64,000 bases of DNA. Source: Mesobacterium pallidum. GTDB lineage: Bacteria; Pseudomonadota; Alphaproteobacteria; Rhodobacterales; Rhodobacteraceae. The stretch lies in contig NZ_JAIMID010000005.1 in the NCBI RefSeq assembly GCF_019966535.1, forward strand, positions 62,001 to 126,000, given 5' to 3'. Shown here one piece after another: positions 55,151-63,630 of the stretch (position 1 is its first letter; the number at the start of each line of letters is the position of its first letter). The position numbers and the translations under genes are program-made. The notes below the pieces were generated by a model that saw only the letters and a program-made list of their open reading frames with translations, did no database searches and was not told the origin of the DNA.

Positions 55151-57487
55151 TCACTCCCCGTAGGGCACCCAGACGGTCTTCACCTCGGTCGCCTGCGCCA
55201 GGAACGCGCGCCCCTCGGCAGCCTCCCAATCCGTCGTCTGCCCGCTGTTGACCCAAGTCCGTTTCAAATTCCCCGCCGCCTCGCGCTCGATCACGCCCGA
55301 CAGGTCCGAGGACGAGAAGGACCAGACCGCGTCGACGCCAAGGTGCCCCGCCAGCTGCGGCGCCAATTCGGTATGACTGCCGGTCAGGATGTTGACCACC
55401 CCGCCCGGCACGTCCGAGGTGTCGAGCACCTGGTAGAAATCCGTCGCCGCCAGCGGGAAGGGCTCGGACGCCACCGCCACGACGCGGTTGCCCATCGCCA
55501 TGGCCGGCGCGATCACCGAAACCAGCCCCAAGAGCGGCGCCTCGTCCGCGCAGAAGGCGCCGATCACGCCCACGGGCTCGTGCATCGCCAGCGCCACGCC
55601 GCGGATCGGCACGCCCTTGACGGCGCCGTCGTACTTGTCTGCCCAGGCCGCATAGGTGAAAAGCCGCCGGACCGAGGCCTCGACCTCCGCCGCGCCACCT
55701 CTCTTGCCGGTCATCGCGTCGATCCGCGCGGCGAACTCGCCGGCGCGGGCCGACAGGTTCTCGGCCATGTAGTAAAGGATCTGCGCCCGCAGGTGCCCCG
55801 TCGTCCTGGCCCAGCCGGCGGCACCCGTCGCCGCCTCGACCGCGTTGCGGATGTCCTTGCGGTTGGCCAGTGGCGCCTGCCCCAGCAGCGCGCCCGACTT
55901 GCCCCAGACGTTGCGCGAATAGCCGCCATCGGGCCGCGCCTGCTTGCCCCCGACATAAAGCTTGGCCGTCCGGTCCAGCGGATCGGCAGGCGCACCTTCG
56001 CCGGCAAAGGCCTCGACCTTGGCAAGCGGCTTCGCCTTGCCGGTCCCGCGGGTGTAGGCCGACAGCCCCTCCCACCCGCCTTCACGGCCAAAGCCGCTTT
56101 CGCGCACGCCGCCGAACCCGGCCGCCGCGTCGAACATGTTGGTCCCGTTGACCCAGACCACGCCCGCCGCCAGCTTGGGCGCCACGTCGAGCGCGAGGTT
56201 CACGTTCTCGGACCAGAGCGTCGCGGCCAGGCCATAGCGCGTGTTGTTCGCCAGCTGCACCGCCTCTCCGGGCGTGCGGAAGGTCGTGGAGACGAGCACC
56301 GGGCCAAAGATCTCTTCCTGCATCAGCGCATGCGCAGGATGCAGCCCGGTGATCAGCGTCGGCGGGTAGAAACAGCCCGCCCCCGGCACCTGCCCGGCGC
56401 TGAAAACCTCTCCGCCCTCGCAGCCGTCCACCAGCGACTTGATCCGCTCCAGCTGCACCGGGTCGACGATGGCGCCGACGTCGATGCACTTGTCCAGCGG
56501 ATCGCCGATGCGCAGCTTGCCCATGCGGGCCTTGAGCCTGGTGTGGAACGCCTCGGCAATGCCTTCCTGCACCAGCAGGCGCGAGCCGGCGCAGCAGACC
56601 TGCCCGCCGTTGAACCAGATCGCGTCGACCAGCCCTTCGATCGCGGAATCGATATCCGCGTCATCGAAGACGATATAGGGCGACTTGCCCCCCAGCTCGA
56701 GCGTCAGCGCCTTGCCCGACCCGGCGGTGGCGATGCGGATCGCGCGGCCGACCTCGGTCGAGCCGGTAAAGGCGATCTTGTCGATCCCGTCGTGCGCCAC
56801 GATCCTCTCGCCCACCGCGCCGTCGCCGGTGACGATGTTCACGACGCCCTTCGGCACCCCTGCCTGCCGGCAGAGATCGGCAAAGCAGAGCGCGGTCAGC
56901 GAAGTATACTCGGCCGGCTTCAGAACCACCGTATTGCCCATCGCAAGCGCCGGCGCGATCTTCCACGCCAGCATCAGCAGGGGGAAATTCCACGGGATGA
57001 TCTGCCCGCAGACGCCCAGCGCCTCGCGGCCGGGCAGTTCCGCCTCCATCAGCTGGGCCATGCCCGCGTGGTAGTAGAAATGCCGCTGCGCCAGGGGGAT
57101 GTCGATGTCCCGGGCCTCACGGATCGGCTTGCCGTTGTCGAGCGTTTCCAGCACCGCCAGAAGCCGGGAATGTTTCTGCATCAGCCGCGCCAGCGCATAA
57201 AGCACCCGCGCCCGGCCATGGCCGCCCAGCTTTTCCCACCCCGGCTGCGCGCGCCGCGCGGCCTTGACGGCTGCGTCCACTTCGGCCTGCGTTGCCTGAG
57301 ACAGCGTCGCCAGCACCTCGCCCGTCGCCGGGTTGCGACTGTCGAACCCGTCGCCGGGGGCGGTGAAGGCACCGTCGATGAAGTGACCGAACCGGCTGCC
57401 GTGGTCCACGAGCCAGGCCAGCGCCTCGGCGGCGGATTCGGGGGCGGGGCCATAATCCATGGTCTCAAAGATCTCGCTCACGCTCAT
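55151..57487 (-). CDS. ALDH16-type double-domain aldehyde dehydrogenase
   Basis: 778 residues, far longer than ordinary ALDHs (about 490). The first domain (about 20-500) has all motifs: IIPWNFPLLM, FTGSTEVGR, LELGGKSPYIV with the general base, and FNGGQVCCAGSR with the nucleophilic Cys. The second ALDH-like domain (about 510-778) keeps HEPVGVIGAF and GGVVNILTG but has no G-x-x-C catalytic motif. This matches the ALDH16 family, whose second domain is inactive and structural. It lies just downstream of deoC, and the dispersed motif at 57489 precedes its ATG. Confidence 0.9.
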   Translation of the reverse strand: MSVSEIFETMDYGPAPESAAEALAWLVDHGSRFGHFIDGAFTAPGDGFDSRNPATGEVLATLSQATQAEVDAAVKAARRAQPGWEKLGGHGRARVLYALARLMQKHSRLLAVLETLDNGKPIREARDIDIPLAQRHFYYHAGMAQLMEAELPGREALGVCGQIIPWNFPLLMLAWKIAPALAMGNTVVLKPAEYTSLTALCFADLCRQAGVPKGVVNIVTGDGAVGERIVAHDGIDKIAFTGSTEVGRAIRIATAGSGKALTLELGGKSPYIVFDDADIDSAIEGLVDAIWFNGGQVCCAGSRLLVQEGIAEAFHTRLKARMGKLRIGDPLDKCIDVGAIVDPVQLERIKSLVDGCEGGEVFSAGQVPGAGCFYPPTLITGLHPAHALMQEEIFGPVLVSTTFRTPGEAVQLANNTRYGLAATLWSENVNLALDVAPKLAAGVVWVNGTNMFDAAAGFGGVRESGFGREGGWEGLSAYTRGTGKAKPLAKVEAFAGEGAPADPLDRTAKLYVGGKQARPDGGYSRNVWGKSGALLGQAPLANRKDIRNAVEAATGAAGWARTTGHLRAQILYYMAENLSARAGEFAARIDAMTGKRGGAAEVEASVRRLFTYAAWADKYDGAVKGVPIRGVALAMHEPVGVIGAFCADEAPLLGLVSVIAPAMAMGNRVVAVASEPFPLAATDFYQVLDTSDVPGGVVNILTGSHTELAPQLAGHLGVDAVWSFSSSDLSGVIEREAAGNLKRTWVNSGQTTDWEAAEGRAFLAQATEVKTVWVPYGE

Positions 57488-57488
57488 G

Positions 57489-57511
57489 CTTTCATTATTC
57501 CCCAAATACTC
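57489..57511 (-). repeat. Dispersed intergenic motif in the ALDH16 leader
   Basis: On the minus strand GAGTATTT-GG-GGAATAATGAAAG, ending one base before the ALDH16 ATG and after deoC. It must lie within the transcript if the two genes share one. Confidence 0.75.
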
Positions 57512-57535
57512 GAATCCAACAGCTCAACCCCACGA

Positions 57536-58522
57536 TCACGCCAGCGCATGGCGGTACCCGACCGAGTAGCGCCCGGTCACGTAGTGCTCGAGCTGCCGTT
57601 CGATATCGCCCAGCAGCGACGAGGCGCCAAAGCGGAAAAGGTCGGGCCGCAGCCAGCGGTCGCCGAGTTCGTCCTTGATCAGCGACAGGTAAGTCAGCGA
57701 GTCCTTTGCCTTGGAAATCCCGCCCGCCGGCTTGTAGCCGACGCGGTAGCCGGTCCGTTCAAAGTAATCGCGGATGGCGCGGATCATCACCAGGCTGACG
57801 GGCAGGGTCGCATTGACGCCCTCCTTGCCGGTCGAGGTCTTGATGAAATCCGCCCCGGCCATCATGCAGATGACGCTGGCCCGGGCGACGTTGCGCAGGG
57901 TCCCCAGCTCTCCGGTGGCGAGGATCGCCTTGACATGCGCCTCGCCGCAGGCGGCGCGGAAGGCGCGCATCTCGTCATACAGCGCCTGCCAGTTGCCGGT
58001 CAGCACGTGGCGGCGCGAGATGACGATGTCGATCTCATGCGCGCCGGCGGCGACGCTGGCCTCGATCTCCGCCACCCGCAGCGGGAAGGGCGAGAGGCCG
58101 GCCGGAAAGCCGGTCGAGACGGCCGCGACCGGGATGCCCGAGCCCGCGAGCGCCGCGACGGCCGGTTCGATCATGTCGTGGTAGACGCAGACCGCGCCGA
58201 CCGTGAGGTCCGGCAGGCCGATGGCGTCCAGGATATCCGCCCGCACCGGCTGCCGCGCCTTGGCGCAAAGCCGCGCGACGCGGCCCGCGGTGTCATCGCC
58301 CGCCAGCGTCGTCAGGTCGATGCAGGAGATGGCGCGGGCCAGCCAGGCGGCCTGGTAGTCCTTCTTGACCGAGCGGCGGCCGGGCAGCGTGGCCGCGCGG
58401 CGTTCGATGGCCGAGGTATTGGCCTGAAGCCCCCGCACCCAGTCGAGGTCGAGATCCATCCCCGGGTTGCGCGGCTCAAGCGCCTGGGCCGTACGCGAGC
58501 TGTGGGTCGTGCTGCTGTCCAT
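57536..58522 (-). CDS. deoC: Deoxyribose-phosphate aldolase
   Basis: Splits 2-deoxyribose 5-phosphate to acetaldehyde and glyceraldehyde 3-phosphate. The 328 residues match the longer bacterial DeoC type. CIDLTTLAGDDT starts the barrel (about 67), VSTGFPAGL and EIDIVISRRHVL follow, and ADFIKTSTGK (about 224-233) carries the Schiff-base lysine. VGYKPAGGISKAKD near 260 holds the second lysine. The acetaldehyde could be a substrate of the adjoining ALDH. A palindrome overlaps the leader. Confidence 0.95.
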   Translation of the reverse strand: MDSSTTHSSRTAQALEPRNPGMDLDLDWVRGLQANTSAIERRAATLPGRRSVKKDYQAAWLARAISCIDLTTLAGDDTAGRVARLCAKARQPVRADILDAIGLPDLTVGAVCVYHDMIEPAVAALAGSGIPVAAVSTGFPAGLSPFPLRVAEIEASVAAGAHEIDIVISRRHVLTGNWQALYDEMRAFRAACGEAHVKAILATGELGTLRNVARASVICMMAGADFIKTSTGKEGVNATLPVSLVMIRAIRDYFERTGYRVGYKPAGGISKAKDSLTYLSLIKDELGDRWLRPDLFRFGASSLLGDIERQLEHYVTGRYSVGYRHALA

Positions 58523-58525
58523 GGG

Positions 58526-58550
58526 AAATTTTGACCTCTTGGTAAAATTT
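58526..58550 (-). promoter_or_regulatory. Inverted repeat at the deoC ribosome-binding site
   Basis: AAATTTT (58526-58532) and AAAATTT (58544-58550) form 7-bp arms around an 11-base centre with GAGGT on the minus strand, four bases from the deoC ATG. It is a plausible operator for a deoxynucleoside or sugar regulator; none is encoded nearby. Confidence 0.45.
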
Positions 58551-58690
58551 CTGCCAACCTGCCAGTCTTTGGCCGGTCGGGCAATCCCGGTTGAGTATAG
58601 ACGTTCCGTCGCCTGTGGCGAGGGATTGCATCAAGGTCGGCGATGCGCCCTGTGGCCGGGGGCGGGACCGGGGCGCTGCCCCGGACCCCG

Positions 58691-58713
58691 GAGTATTTGT
58701 GGAATAATGAAAG
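58691..58713 (+). repeat. Dispersed intergenic motif between thiolase and deoC
   Basis: GAGTATTT-GT-GGAATAATGAAAG in plus orientation, antisense to both neighbours and touching the thiolase 3' end. Confidence 0.75.
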
Positions 58714-58716
58714 GGA

Positions 58717-59889
58717 TCAGGGGCGCTCGATGGCGATGGCGGTGCCTTCGCCGCCGCCGATGCAGATCGCCGCGATGCCGCGTTTCAGCCCGCGTTTTTC
58801 CAGTGCGTTGAGCAGCGTCACCATGATCCGTGCGCCGCTGGCGCCGATGGGGTGGCCCAGCGCGCAGGCGCCGCCGTTGACGTTCACGATGTCGCGGGGC
58901 AGGCCCATCTCCTTCATGAAGGCCATGGGGACGACCGCGAAGGCCTCGTTCACCTCCCACAGATCGACGTCGCCGCGGTCCCAGCCGAGCCTCTCCATCA
59001 GCTTGCGGGCTGCCGGGACGGGGGCGGTGGGGAATTGCGCGGGCGCCTGGGCGTGGCTGGCATGGCCAAGGATGCGGGCGCGGATCTTGAGGCCTGCGCT
59101 GTCCGCGTGGTCGCGGGACGACAGGAGCAGCGCCGCCGCGCCGTCCGAGATCGAGGAGGAATTGGCCGCCGTCACCGTGCCATCCTTGCGGAAGGCGGGT
59201 TTCAGCAGCGGGATCTTTTCGGGCCGGGCCTTGCCGGGCTGTTCGTCGCGGGTGATGACCTCTTCGCCCGACCGGGCATGGACCGTGACGGCGCAGATCT
59301 CGCCGTCGAAGGCGCCGCTACGTTCGGCGTCGAGCGCGTTGGAGAGCGAGCCCAGCGCGTACTGGTCCTGGTCCTCGCGGGTGAACTGGAACGCCTCGGC
59401 GCAATCCTCGGCGAAGGTGCCCATGAGGCGGCCCTTGTCATAGGCATCCTCGAGCCCGTCGAGGAACATGTGGTCCTGCGCCGTCTGGTGGCCGATCCGG
59501 GCGCCGTCGCGCATCTTGGGCAGCAGGTAGGGGGCATTGGTCATGCTCTCCATCCCGCCGGCGATCATGGTGGCGGCATGGCCAAGCGCGATCTGGTCGA
59601 AGGCCATCATCGCCGCCTTCATCCCCGAGCCGCACATCTTGTTGAGCGTGGTGGCCGGGACCTCCTGGCCAAGGCCCGCAGCAAAACCGGCCTGGCGGGC
59701 GGGCGCCTGGCCCTGGCCTGCGGGCAGCACGCAGCCCATGAGCACCTCGTCGGCCGTTTTGGCCCCCGCGTCCCTGAGCGCGGCGCGAATCGCCGCACCG
59801 CCCAGCGCGCTGGCCTCGACGCCGCCAAAGACGCCCTGGAACCCTCCCATCGGGGTCCGCGCGGCCCCCGCGATCACCACGTCCTTCAT
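58717..59889 (-). CDS. Acetyl-CoA acetyltransferase (thiolase)
   Basis: Condenses or cleaves acetyl units between acyl-CoAs. The 390-residue protein has the active Cys in LNKMCGSGMKA (about 86-96), the His in GGACALGHPIGASG (about 343-356), and the second Cys in AICIGGGEGTA near the C terminus. Length and motifs fit the biosynthetic and degradative thiolases. GGAGGGAGCG precedes the ATG at 59889, favouring it over an upstream ATG. No phaB or beta-oxidation partner is adjacent. Confidence 0.94.
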   Translation of the reverse strand: MKDVVIAGAARTPMGGFQGVFGGVEASALGGAAIRAALRDAGAKTADEVLMGCVLPAGQGQAPARQAGFAAGLGQEVPATTLNKMCGSGMKAAMMAFDQIALGHAATMIAGGMESMTNAPYLLPKMRDGARIGHQTAQDHMFLDGLEDAYDKGRLMGTFAEDCAEAFQFTREDQDQYALGSLSNALDAERSGAFDGEICAVTVHARSGEEVITRDEQPGKARPEKIPLLKPAFRKDGTVTAANSSSISDGAAALLLSSRDHADSAGLKIRARILGHASHAQAPAQFPTAPVPAARKLMERLGWDRGDVDLWEVNEAFAVVPMAFMKEMGLPRDIVNVNGGACALGHPIGASGARIMVTLLNALEKRGLKRGIAAICIGGGEGTAIAIERP

Positions 59890-59977
59890 GTCGCTCCCTC
59901 CGATATCATGGGTCATGCATACCGGGTGTTAAGGATTGCGGTCTAGTCTGGCGTCACCTGATTTAGCGGAGACTTCC

Positions 59978-60316
59978 ATGGACCTTTCCAGCAAGATCGA
60001 ACGCGACGTTCAGATCGTCACGGCCGAACTGGACCGAATCGACGCCGCGGTGGCGATCCAGTTCAAGGATTGGATGCGGGACGTGACCGCCGGGAACGAG
60101 TGCCGCGTGATCCTCGATCTCGGCAAGGTCGGCTTCATCGATTCGAGCGGACTGGGCGCCATCGTCGCCTCGCTCAAGCAGATGCCGGACGGTCGGCGGC
60201 TCGACCTGGCCTGCCTGCAGCCGACGGTCGAGAAGGTGTTCCGCCTGACGCGCATGGACACGGTCTTTGCCATCCACAGGACCGTCGCCGAAGGGCTGGG
60301 ACACGGCCGTGCGTGA
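59978..60316 (+). CDS. STAS-domain anti-anti-sigma factor
   Basis: 112-residue SpoIIAA/RsbV-like protein. The phosphorylation-site region VGFIDSSGLGAIVASLK (about 43-59) is intact with the Ser pair of the family. The start is at MDLSSKIERDVQIV. The STAS gene overlaps the next gene by eight bases, and the two form a partner-switching unit. Confidence 0.9.
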   Translation: MDLSSKIERDVQIVTAELDRIDAAVAIQFKDWMRDVTAGNECRVILDLGKVGFIDSSGLGAIVASLKQMPDGRRLDLACLQPTVEKVFRLTRMDTVFAIHRTVAEGLGHGRA

Positions 60317-60800
60317 ACAGCCGGGGGCACATTTCCACAGCGATCCGGCGGCGCGCGGGTCGGCCCGCACGCCCGGCGACACCGGATTCCACCTCAGTTT
60401 CGAGAGCGGTGACCTGGCGACCCGCGACGCACTGAAATCCGTGGTCGGCAACCTGCACAGCCGCGGCCTTGGCGGCGAACTGGTCGGCTCGGTCGAGCTG
60501 GTGCTGGCCGAAATCCTCAACAACATCTCGGAACATGCCTATGCGGATCGACCCACCGGGCCGGTCGACCTGCGCATGTCGGTCAGTGGCGGCCTGTTGC
60601 GGGTCGAGATCGTGGACCAGGGCATTCCGCTGCCCGACACCGGTCTGCCCGGGATGGGCGATGCCGACGTGCCAGCCGAGACAGCCGAGCTGCCCGAGGG
60701 CGGGTTCGGCTGGTTCCTGATCCACCAGTTGACGGAGTCCCTGCAGTACCGCCGGGACACCGGGCGCAACCGCTTGACCGTGACCTTCGCCTGCACCTGA
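60309..60800 (+). CDS. Anti-sigma regulatory factor, HATPase (RsbW/SpoIIAB-like)
   Basis: 163 residues from a GTG overlapping the STAS stop. The GHKL kinase fold has the N-box VLAEILNNISEHAY (about 62-75) and a G-box region with IVDQGIPLPDTGLPG and GGFGWFLIHQLTESL. By analogy it phosphorylates the adjoining STAS protein or sequesters a partner. No sigma factor or PP2C phosphatase gene is nearby, so its target is unknown. Confidence 0.88.
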   Translation: MREQPGAHFHSDPAARGSARTPGDTGFHLSFESGDLATRDALKSVVGNLHSRGLGGELVGSVELVLAEILNNISEHAYADRPTGPVDLRMSVSGGLLRVEIVDQGIPLPDTGLPGMGDADVPAETAELPEGGFGWFLIHQLTESLQYRRDTGRNRLTVTFACT

Positions 60801-61213
60801 AGCGCCCCGCGCATCACGGCCCGGCCCCGCGGTCGCGTGCTGCACGGGCTCTTGAAGGCCCCCGAAACCGCCCCAGTGACCGCAATACGGGCGCCGCGCG
60901 CGCCGTGCTGCACCGCGGGTCGCGACGCGGTTCGATCGTTAACCACGATAGGTCCAAAAGCCGCGAAAGCGCCGCATTCGTTCCTCAAACGAGCCCAGAT
61001 GGACCCGCATAAGGAACGGGTAGCTGCATATGGCTTCCCTCGGTGCCGCGTCTTCAATAGCCCCCACCCAGTGCGCGGCACCGAGGTCTATACCATCCGC
61101 TACGACACGCAGCGCCCGCCGGAAGGCGGGCGTTTGCGTTTGCCCCTTTATTCCCCCGCGCGTCCCTGACTAATCTGCACCGACCAATCCGGACCACTCG
61201 AGGACCTGACAGC
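60801..61213 (+). other. 413-base intergenic region before gamma-glutamyltransferase
   Basis: No convincing protein gene: the one long frame (60837-61169) crosses the stem-loops and has no family signal. Its right half holds three successive hairpins described separately. The left half is GC-rich with no clear promoter. Confidence 0.6.
60979..61150 (+). ncRNA. Candidate structured RNA or 5' leader with terminator hairpin
   Basis: Hairpin A: CGTTCCT (60979-60985) with AGGAACG (61012-61018). Hairpin B: CCTCGGTGCCGCG (61038-61050) with CGCGGCACCGAGG (61074-61086), 13 perfect pairs, extended by ATGG/CCAT (61030/61093) and GTAGC/GCTAC (61020/61099). Hairpin C: CGCCCGCC (61113-61120) with GGCGGGCG (61125-61132) then TTTGCGTTTG, a terminator or attenuator. 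I do not recognise the class. It may be a small RNA or a cis-leader of the gene at 61214. Confidence 0.5.
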
Positions 61214-62791
61214 ATGCGCGATTTTTCCCTTCCCGGCCGCTCTGCCACATATGCTGCGAACGGGATGTGCGCGACGTCGCATCCGCTGGCCGCCAAGGTC
61301 GCGCTGGATATCCTGCAAGCCGGTGGCAACGCGGTGGACGCCGCCGTTGCCGGGGCGGTGCTGCTGGGGGTGTGCGAGCCGTCGATGACGGGCCTCGGCG
61401 GCGATTGCTTTGCGCTGATCGCGCAGCCGGGCGCGCCGGTGCAGGCGCTGAACGGCTCGGGCCGTGCCGTCGCGGCCGCCGACCCGGAGGCGCTGCGCGC
61501 CCGCGGCCTGACGGCCATCGAGCCCCATTCCACGGATGCGATCACCCTGCCCGGCGCGGTCGATGCCTTCTGCCACCTGGCCGAGACGCAGGGCAAGCTG
61601 GGCCTGGACCGCCTGCTTGCCCCCGCGATCCACTATGCCGACGCGGGCATTCCCGTCGCCCCCCGTGTCGCGCGCGACTGGGTCGCCGACGGGCCGGCCT
61701 TGCAGGGTCATGGCCGCGACCATTACCTCGACGCGGGCAATCCGCTGACCATCGGCCAGCTTTTCCGCGCGCCCGGCCAGGCCGAGGCGTTGCGCCGGGT
61801 CGCGCGCCAGGGCCGCGACGGCTTCTACGCCGGCGAGGTGGCCGAGGACATGGTCGCCAGCCTGCAAGCAGCAGGCGGCGCCCATACGCTGGACGATTTC
61901 GCGCGCGTCGCCTGCACCCCGACCGCGCCCATCGGCGCCCCGGTGGAAGGCTACGAGCTGCTCGAGCATCCGCCGAACGGCCAGGGCGCGACCGCGCTCT
62001 TGATGCTGAACATCCTCGGATACTTCGACATCGCCGCCATGGACCCCTTCGGCGCCGAGCGCGCGCATGTCGAGGCAGAGGCGGCCAAGCTGGCCTACGA
62101 CGCCCGCAACCGTTTCATCGCCGACCCGGATGTGCTGGACGCCACCGAACGCATGATCTCGCCCGCCACGGCCAAGGCGCTGGCGGCGCTGATCCACCCG
62201 GACAGGGCCCTGCCGTACCCCGTCAGCCCGCTGACCGAGCAGGTGCACAAGGACACCGTCTACATCACCGTGGTCGACCGTGACCGCATGGCGGTGTCGC
62301 TGATCTACTCGATCTTCAACGGCTTCGGCTCGGGTCTTGCGTCGAAGAAGTTCGGCATCCTGTTCCAGAACCGCGGCGCGGGCTTCAACCTGACCAAAGG
62401 GCACCCGAACGAGCTGGGTCCGGGCAAGCGCCCGCTGCACACGATCATCCCGGCGATGCTGATGCACGGCGGCCGCGCCGTCATGCCCTACGGCGTCATG
62501 GGCGGACAGTACCAGCCGGTCGGCCACGTGCGGGTGCTGCAGAACATGCTGCTGTGGGGCATGGACCCGCAGGAAGCCATCGACGGCGCCCGCTGCTTTG
62601 CCGATGCCGGCAAGCTGCAGCTGGAAAGCGGATATTCCGACGCCGTCGCGGCCGAGCTGGCGGCGCGCGGCCACGACATAGACCGGATCACCAAGCCGCT
62701 TGGCGGTGGCCAGGCGATCCGCATTCTCGGAAACGGCGTGCTGGAAGGCGGGTCGGACCCCCGCAAGGACGGCTGCGCGATAGGATACTGA
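61214..62791 (+). CDS. Gamma-glutamyltransferase family protein
   Basis: 525-residue Ntn hydrolase that autocleaves before a threonine nucleophile. HPLAAKVALDILQAGGNAVDAAVA near the N terminus, GLGGDCFALI, and HKDTVYITVVDRDRMAVSLIYSIFNGFGSG (about 342-371) with the Thr at the cleavage point are all typical. No signal peptide is evident, in contrast to the periplasmic E. coli Ggt, so it could act on cytosolic gamma-glutamyl compounds. Two bases from the following rhodanese. Confidence 0.9.
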   Translation: MRDFSLPGRSATYAANGMCATSHPLAAKVALDILQAGGNAVDAAVAGAVLLGVCEPSMTGLGGDCFALIAQPGAPVQALNGSGRAVAAADPEALRARGLTAIEPHSTDAITLPGAVDAFCHLAETQGKLGLDRLLAPAIHYADAGIPVAPRVARDWVADGPALQGHGRDHYLDAGNPLTIGQLFRAPGQAEALRRVARQGRDGFYAGEVAEDMVASLQAAGGAHTLDDFARVACTPTAPIGAPVEGYELLEHPPNGQGATALLMLNILGYFDIAAMDPFGAERAHVEAEAAKLAYDARNRFIADPDVLDATERMISPATAKALAALIHPDRALPYPVSPLTEQVHKDTVYITVVDRDRMAVSLIYSIFNGFGSGLASKKFGILFQNRGAGFNLTKGHPNELGPGKRPLHTIIPAMLMHGGRAVMPYGVMGGQYQPVGHVRVLQNMLLWGMDPQEAIDGARCFADAGKLQLESGYSDAVAAELAARGHDIDRITKPLGGGQAIRILGNGVLEGGSDPRKDGCAIGY

Positions 62792-62793
62792 CC

Positions 62794-63183
62794 ATGCCCA
62801 TCACCCCCGTGAAAGACCTCGTGGCCCAGGCAAAGACGCAGATCCGCACCCTGCCGGCGGACGAGGTGCAGCGCCTGTCCGACGCGGGCGAGATCCTGCT
62901 GGTCGACATCCGCGACCCGCGCGAGCTGACGCGCGACGGCAAGATCCCCGGCGCCTTTTCCGCCCCGCGCGGGATGCTGGAATTCTGGGTGGACCCGTCC
63001 AGCCCCTACCACAAGCCGGCGCTGGTGACGGACAAGATGCTGGTTCTCTACTGCGCCAGCGCCTGGCGCTCGGCCCTCGCGGTCAAGGCCCTGCAGGAGA
63101 TGGGGGTCGAGAACATCGCCGAGCTTCAGGACGGCTTTTCCGCCTGGAAAAAAGCCGGCCGCCCGGTCGAAACGCCGGAATGA
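62794..63183 (+). CDS. Cytoplasmic rhodanese-like protein
   Basis: 129-residue single rhodanese domain: ILLVDIRDPRELTRDGKIPGAFSAPRGMLEFWVDPSSP, with the active Cys in VLYCASAWRSALA (about 90). FSAWKKAGRPVE closes the domain. No signal peptide. Cotranscribed with the gamma-glutamyltransferase gene. The active-site loop CASAWRS is of the six-residue type. Confidence 0.88.
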   Translation: MPITPVKDLVAQAKTQIRTLPADEVQRLSDAGEILLVDIRDPRELTRDGKIPGAFSAPRGMLEFWVDPSSPYHKPALVTDKMLVLYCASAWRSALAVKALQEMGVENIAELQDGFSAWKKAGRPVETPE

Positions 63184-63191
63184 CGATGTAA

Positions 63192-63210
63192 GGTGGGCAT
63201 CCTGCCCACC
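63192..63210 (+). repeat. Single palindromic GGTGGGCA repeat
   Basis: GGTGGGCA (63192-63199) and TGCCCACC (63203-63210) with a TCC loop, preceded by GTAA. Related in form to the GGTGGGGT array at 39967 and to repeats common in proteobacterial intergenic space. Confidence 0.6.
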
Positions 63211-63218
63211 GCCCGGCC

Positions 63219-63545
63219 TCAGTTGAGCTGGAAGTGCAGCGGGTAGTACCCGTCCTCGAAGGGTCCGAAAAGATCGGGAATATCCGGGTGTTCGACCGGC
63301 TCGCCGGAGTAATCGGCGATCAGGTTCTGCTCGGACACGTAGGCCACGTAGTAGCTTTGGTCGTTCTCGGCCAGCAGGTGATAGAACGGCTGCCCCTTGG
63401 CGGGCCGCGCATCCTCCGGGATCGACTCGTACCATTCCTCGGTATTCGAGAATTCGGGGTCGACGTCGAACACCACCCCCCGGAAGGGATGCTTCCGATG
63501 GCGCACGATTTGCCCGAGATTATATTTTGCGCGTGTCTTTAACAT
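63219..63545 (-). CDS. hspQ: Heat-shock protein HspQ
   Basis: 108-residue protein of the YccV/HspQ family, which promotes Lon-dependent degradation of specific substrates. Hallmarks are KYNLGQIVRHRKHPFRGVVFDVDPEFSNTEEWY and QPFYHLLAENDQ..YVSEQNLIADY. The start at 63545 was chosen because the family begins here. Convergent with the rhodanese and divergent from the AEC transporter. Confidence 0.94.
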   Translation of the reverse strand: MLKTRAKYNLGQIVRHRKHPFRGVVFDVDPEFSNTEEWYESIPEDARPAKGQPFYHLLAENDQSYYVAYVSEQNLIADYSGEPVEHPDIPDLFGPFEDGYYPLHFQLN

Positions 63546-63630
63546 GTCATTGCAGCCCCTTGCCCCTGTTAGTAAGGGGATTCTTGGTAAAAAGTCCAAT
63601 ACCCGACGTGACTTTTCGGAGAAACACTCT

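Noticed and set aside
60979..61150. 6S RNA or SRP RNA
   Set aside because: The hairpin pattern is suggestive, but neither the SRP GGAAGG-type tip loops nor the 6S single-bubble rod layout is present, so no class was assigned.
60837..61169. 110-residue frame ahead of the gamma-glutamyltransferase gene
   Set aside because: It runs through three stable hairpins including a terminator, and shows no recognisable protein features.
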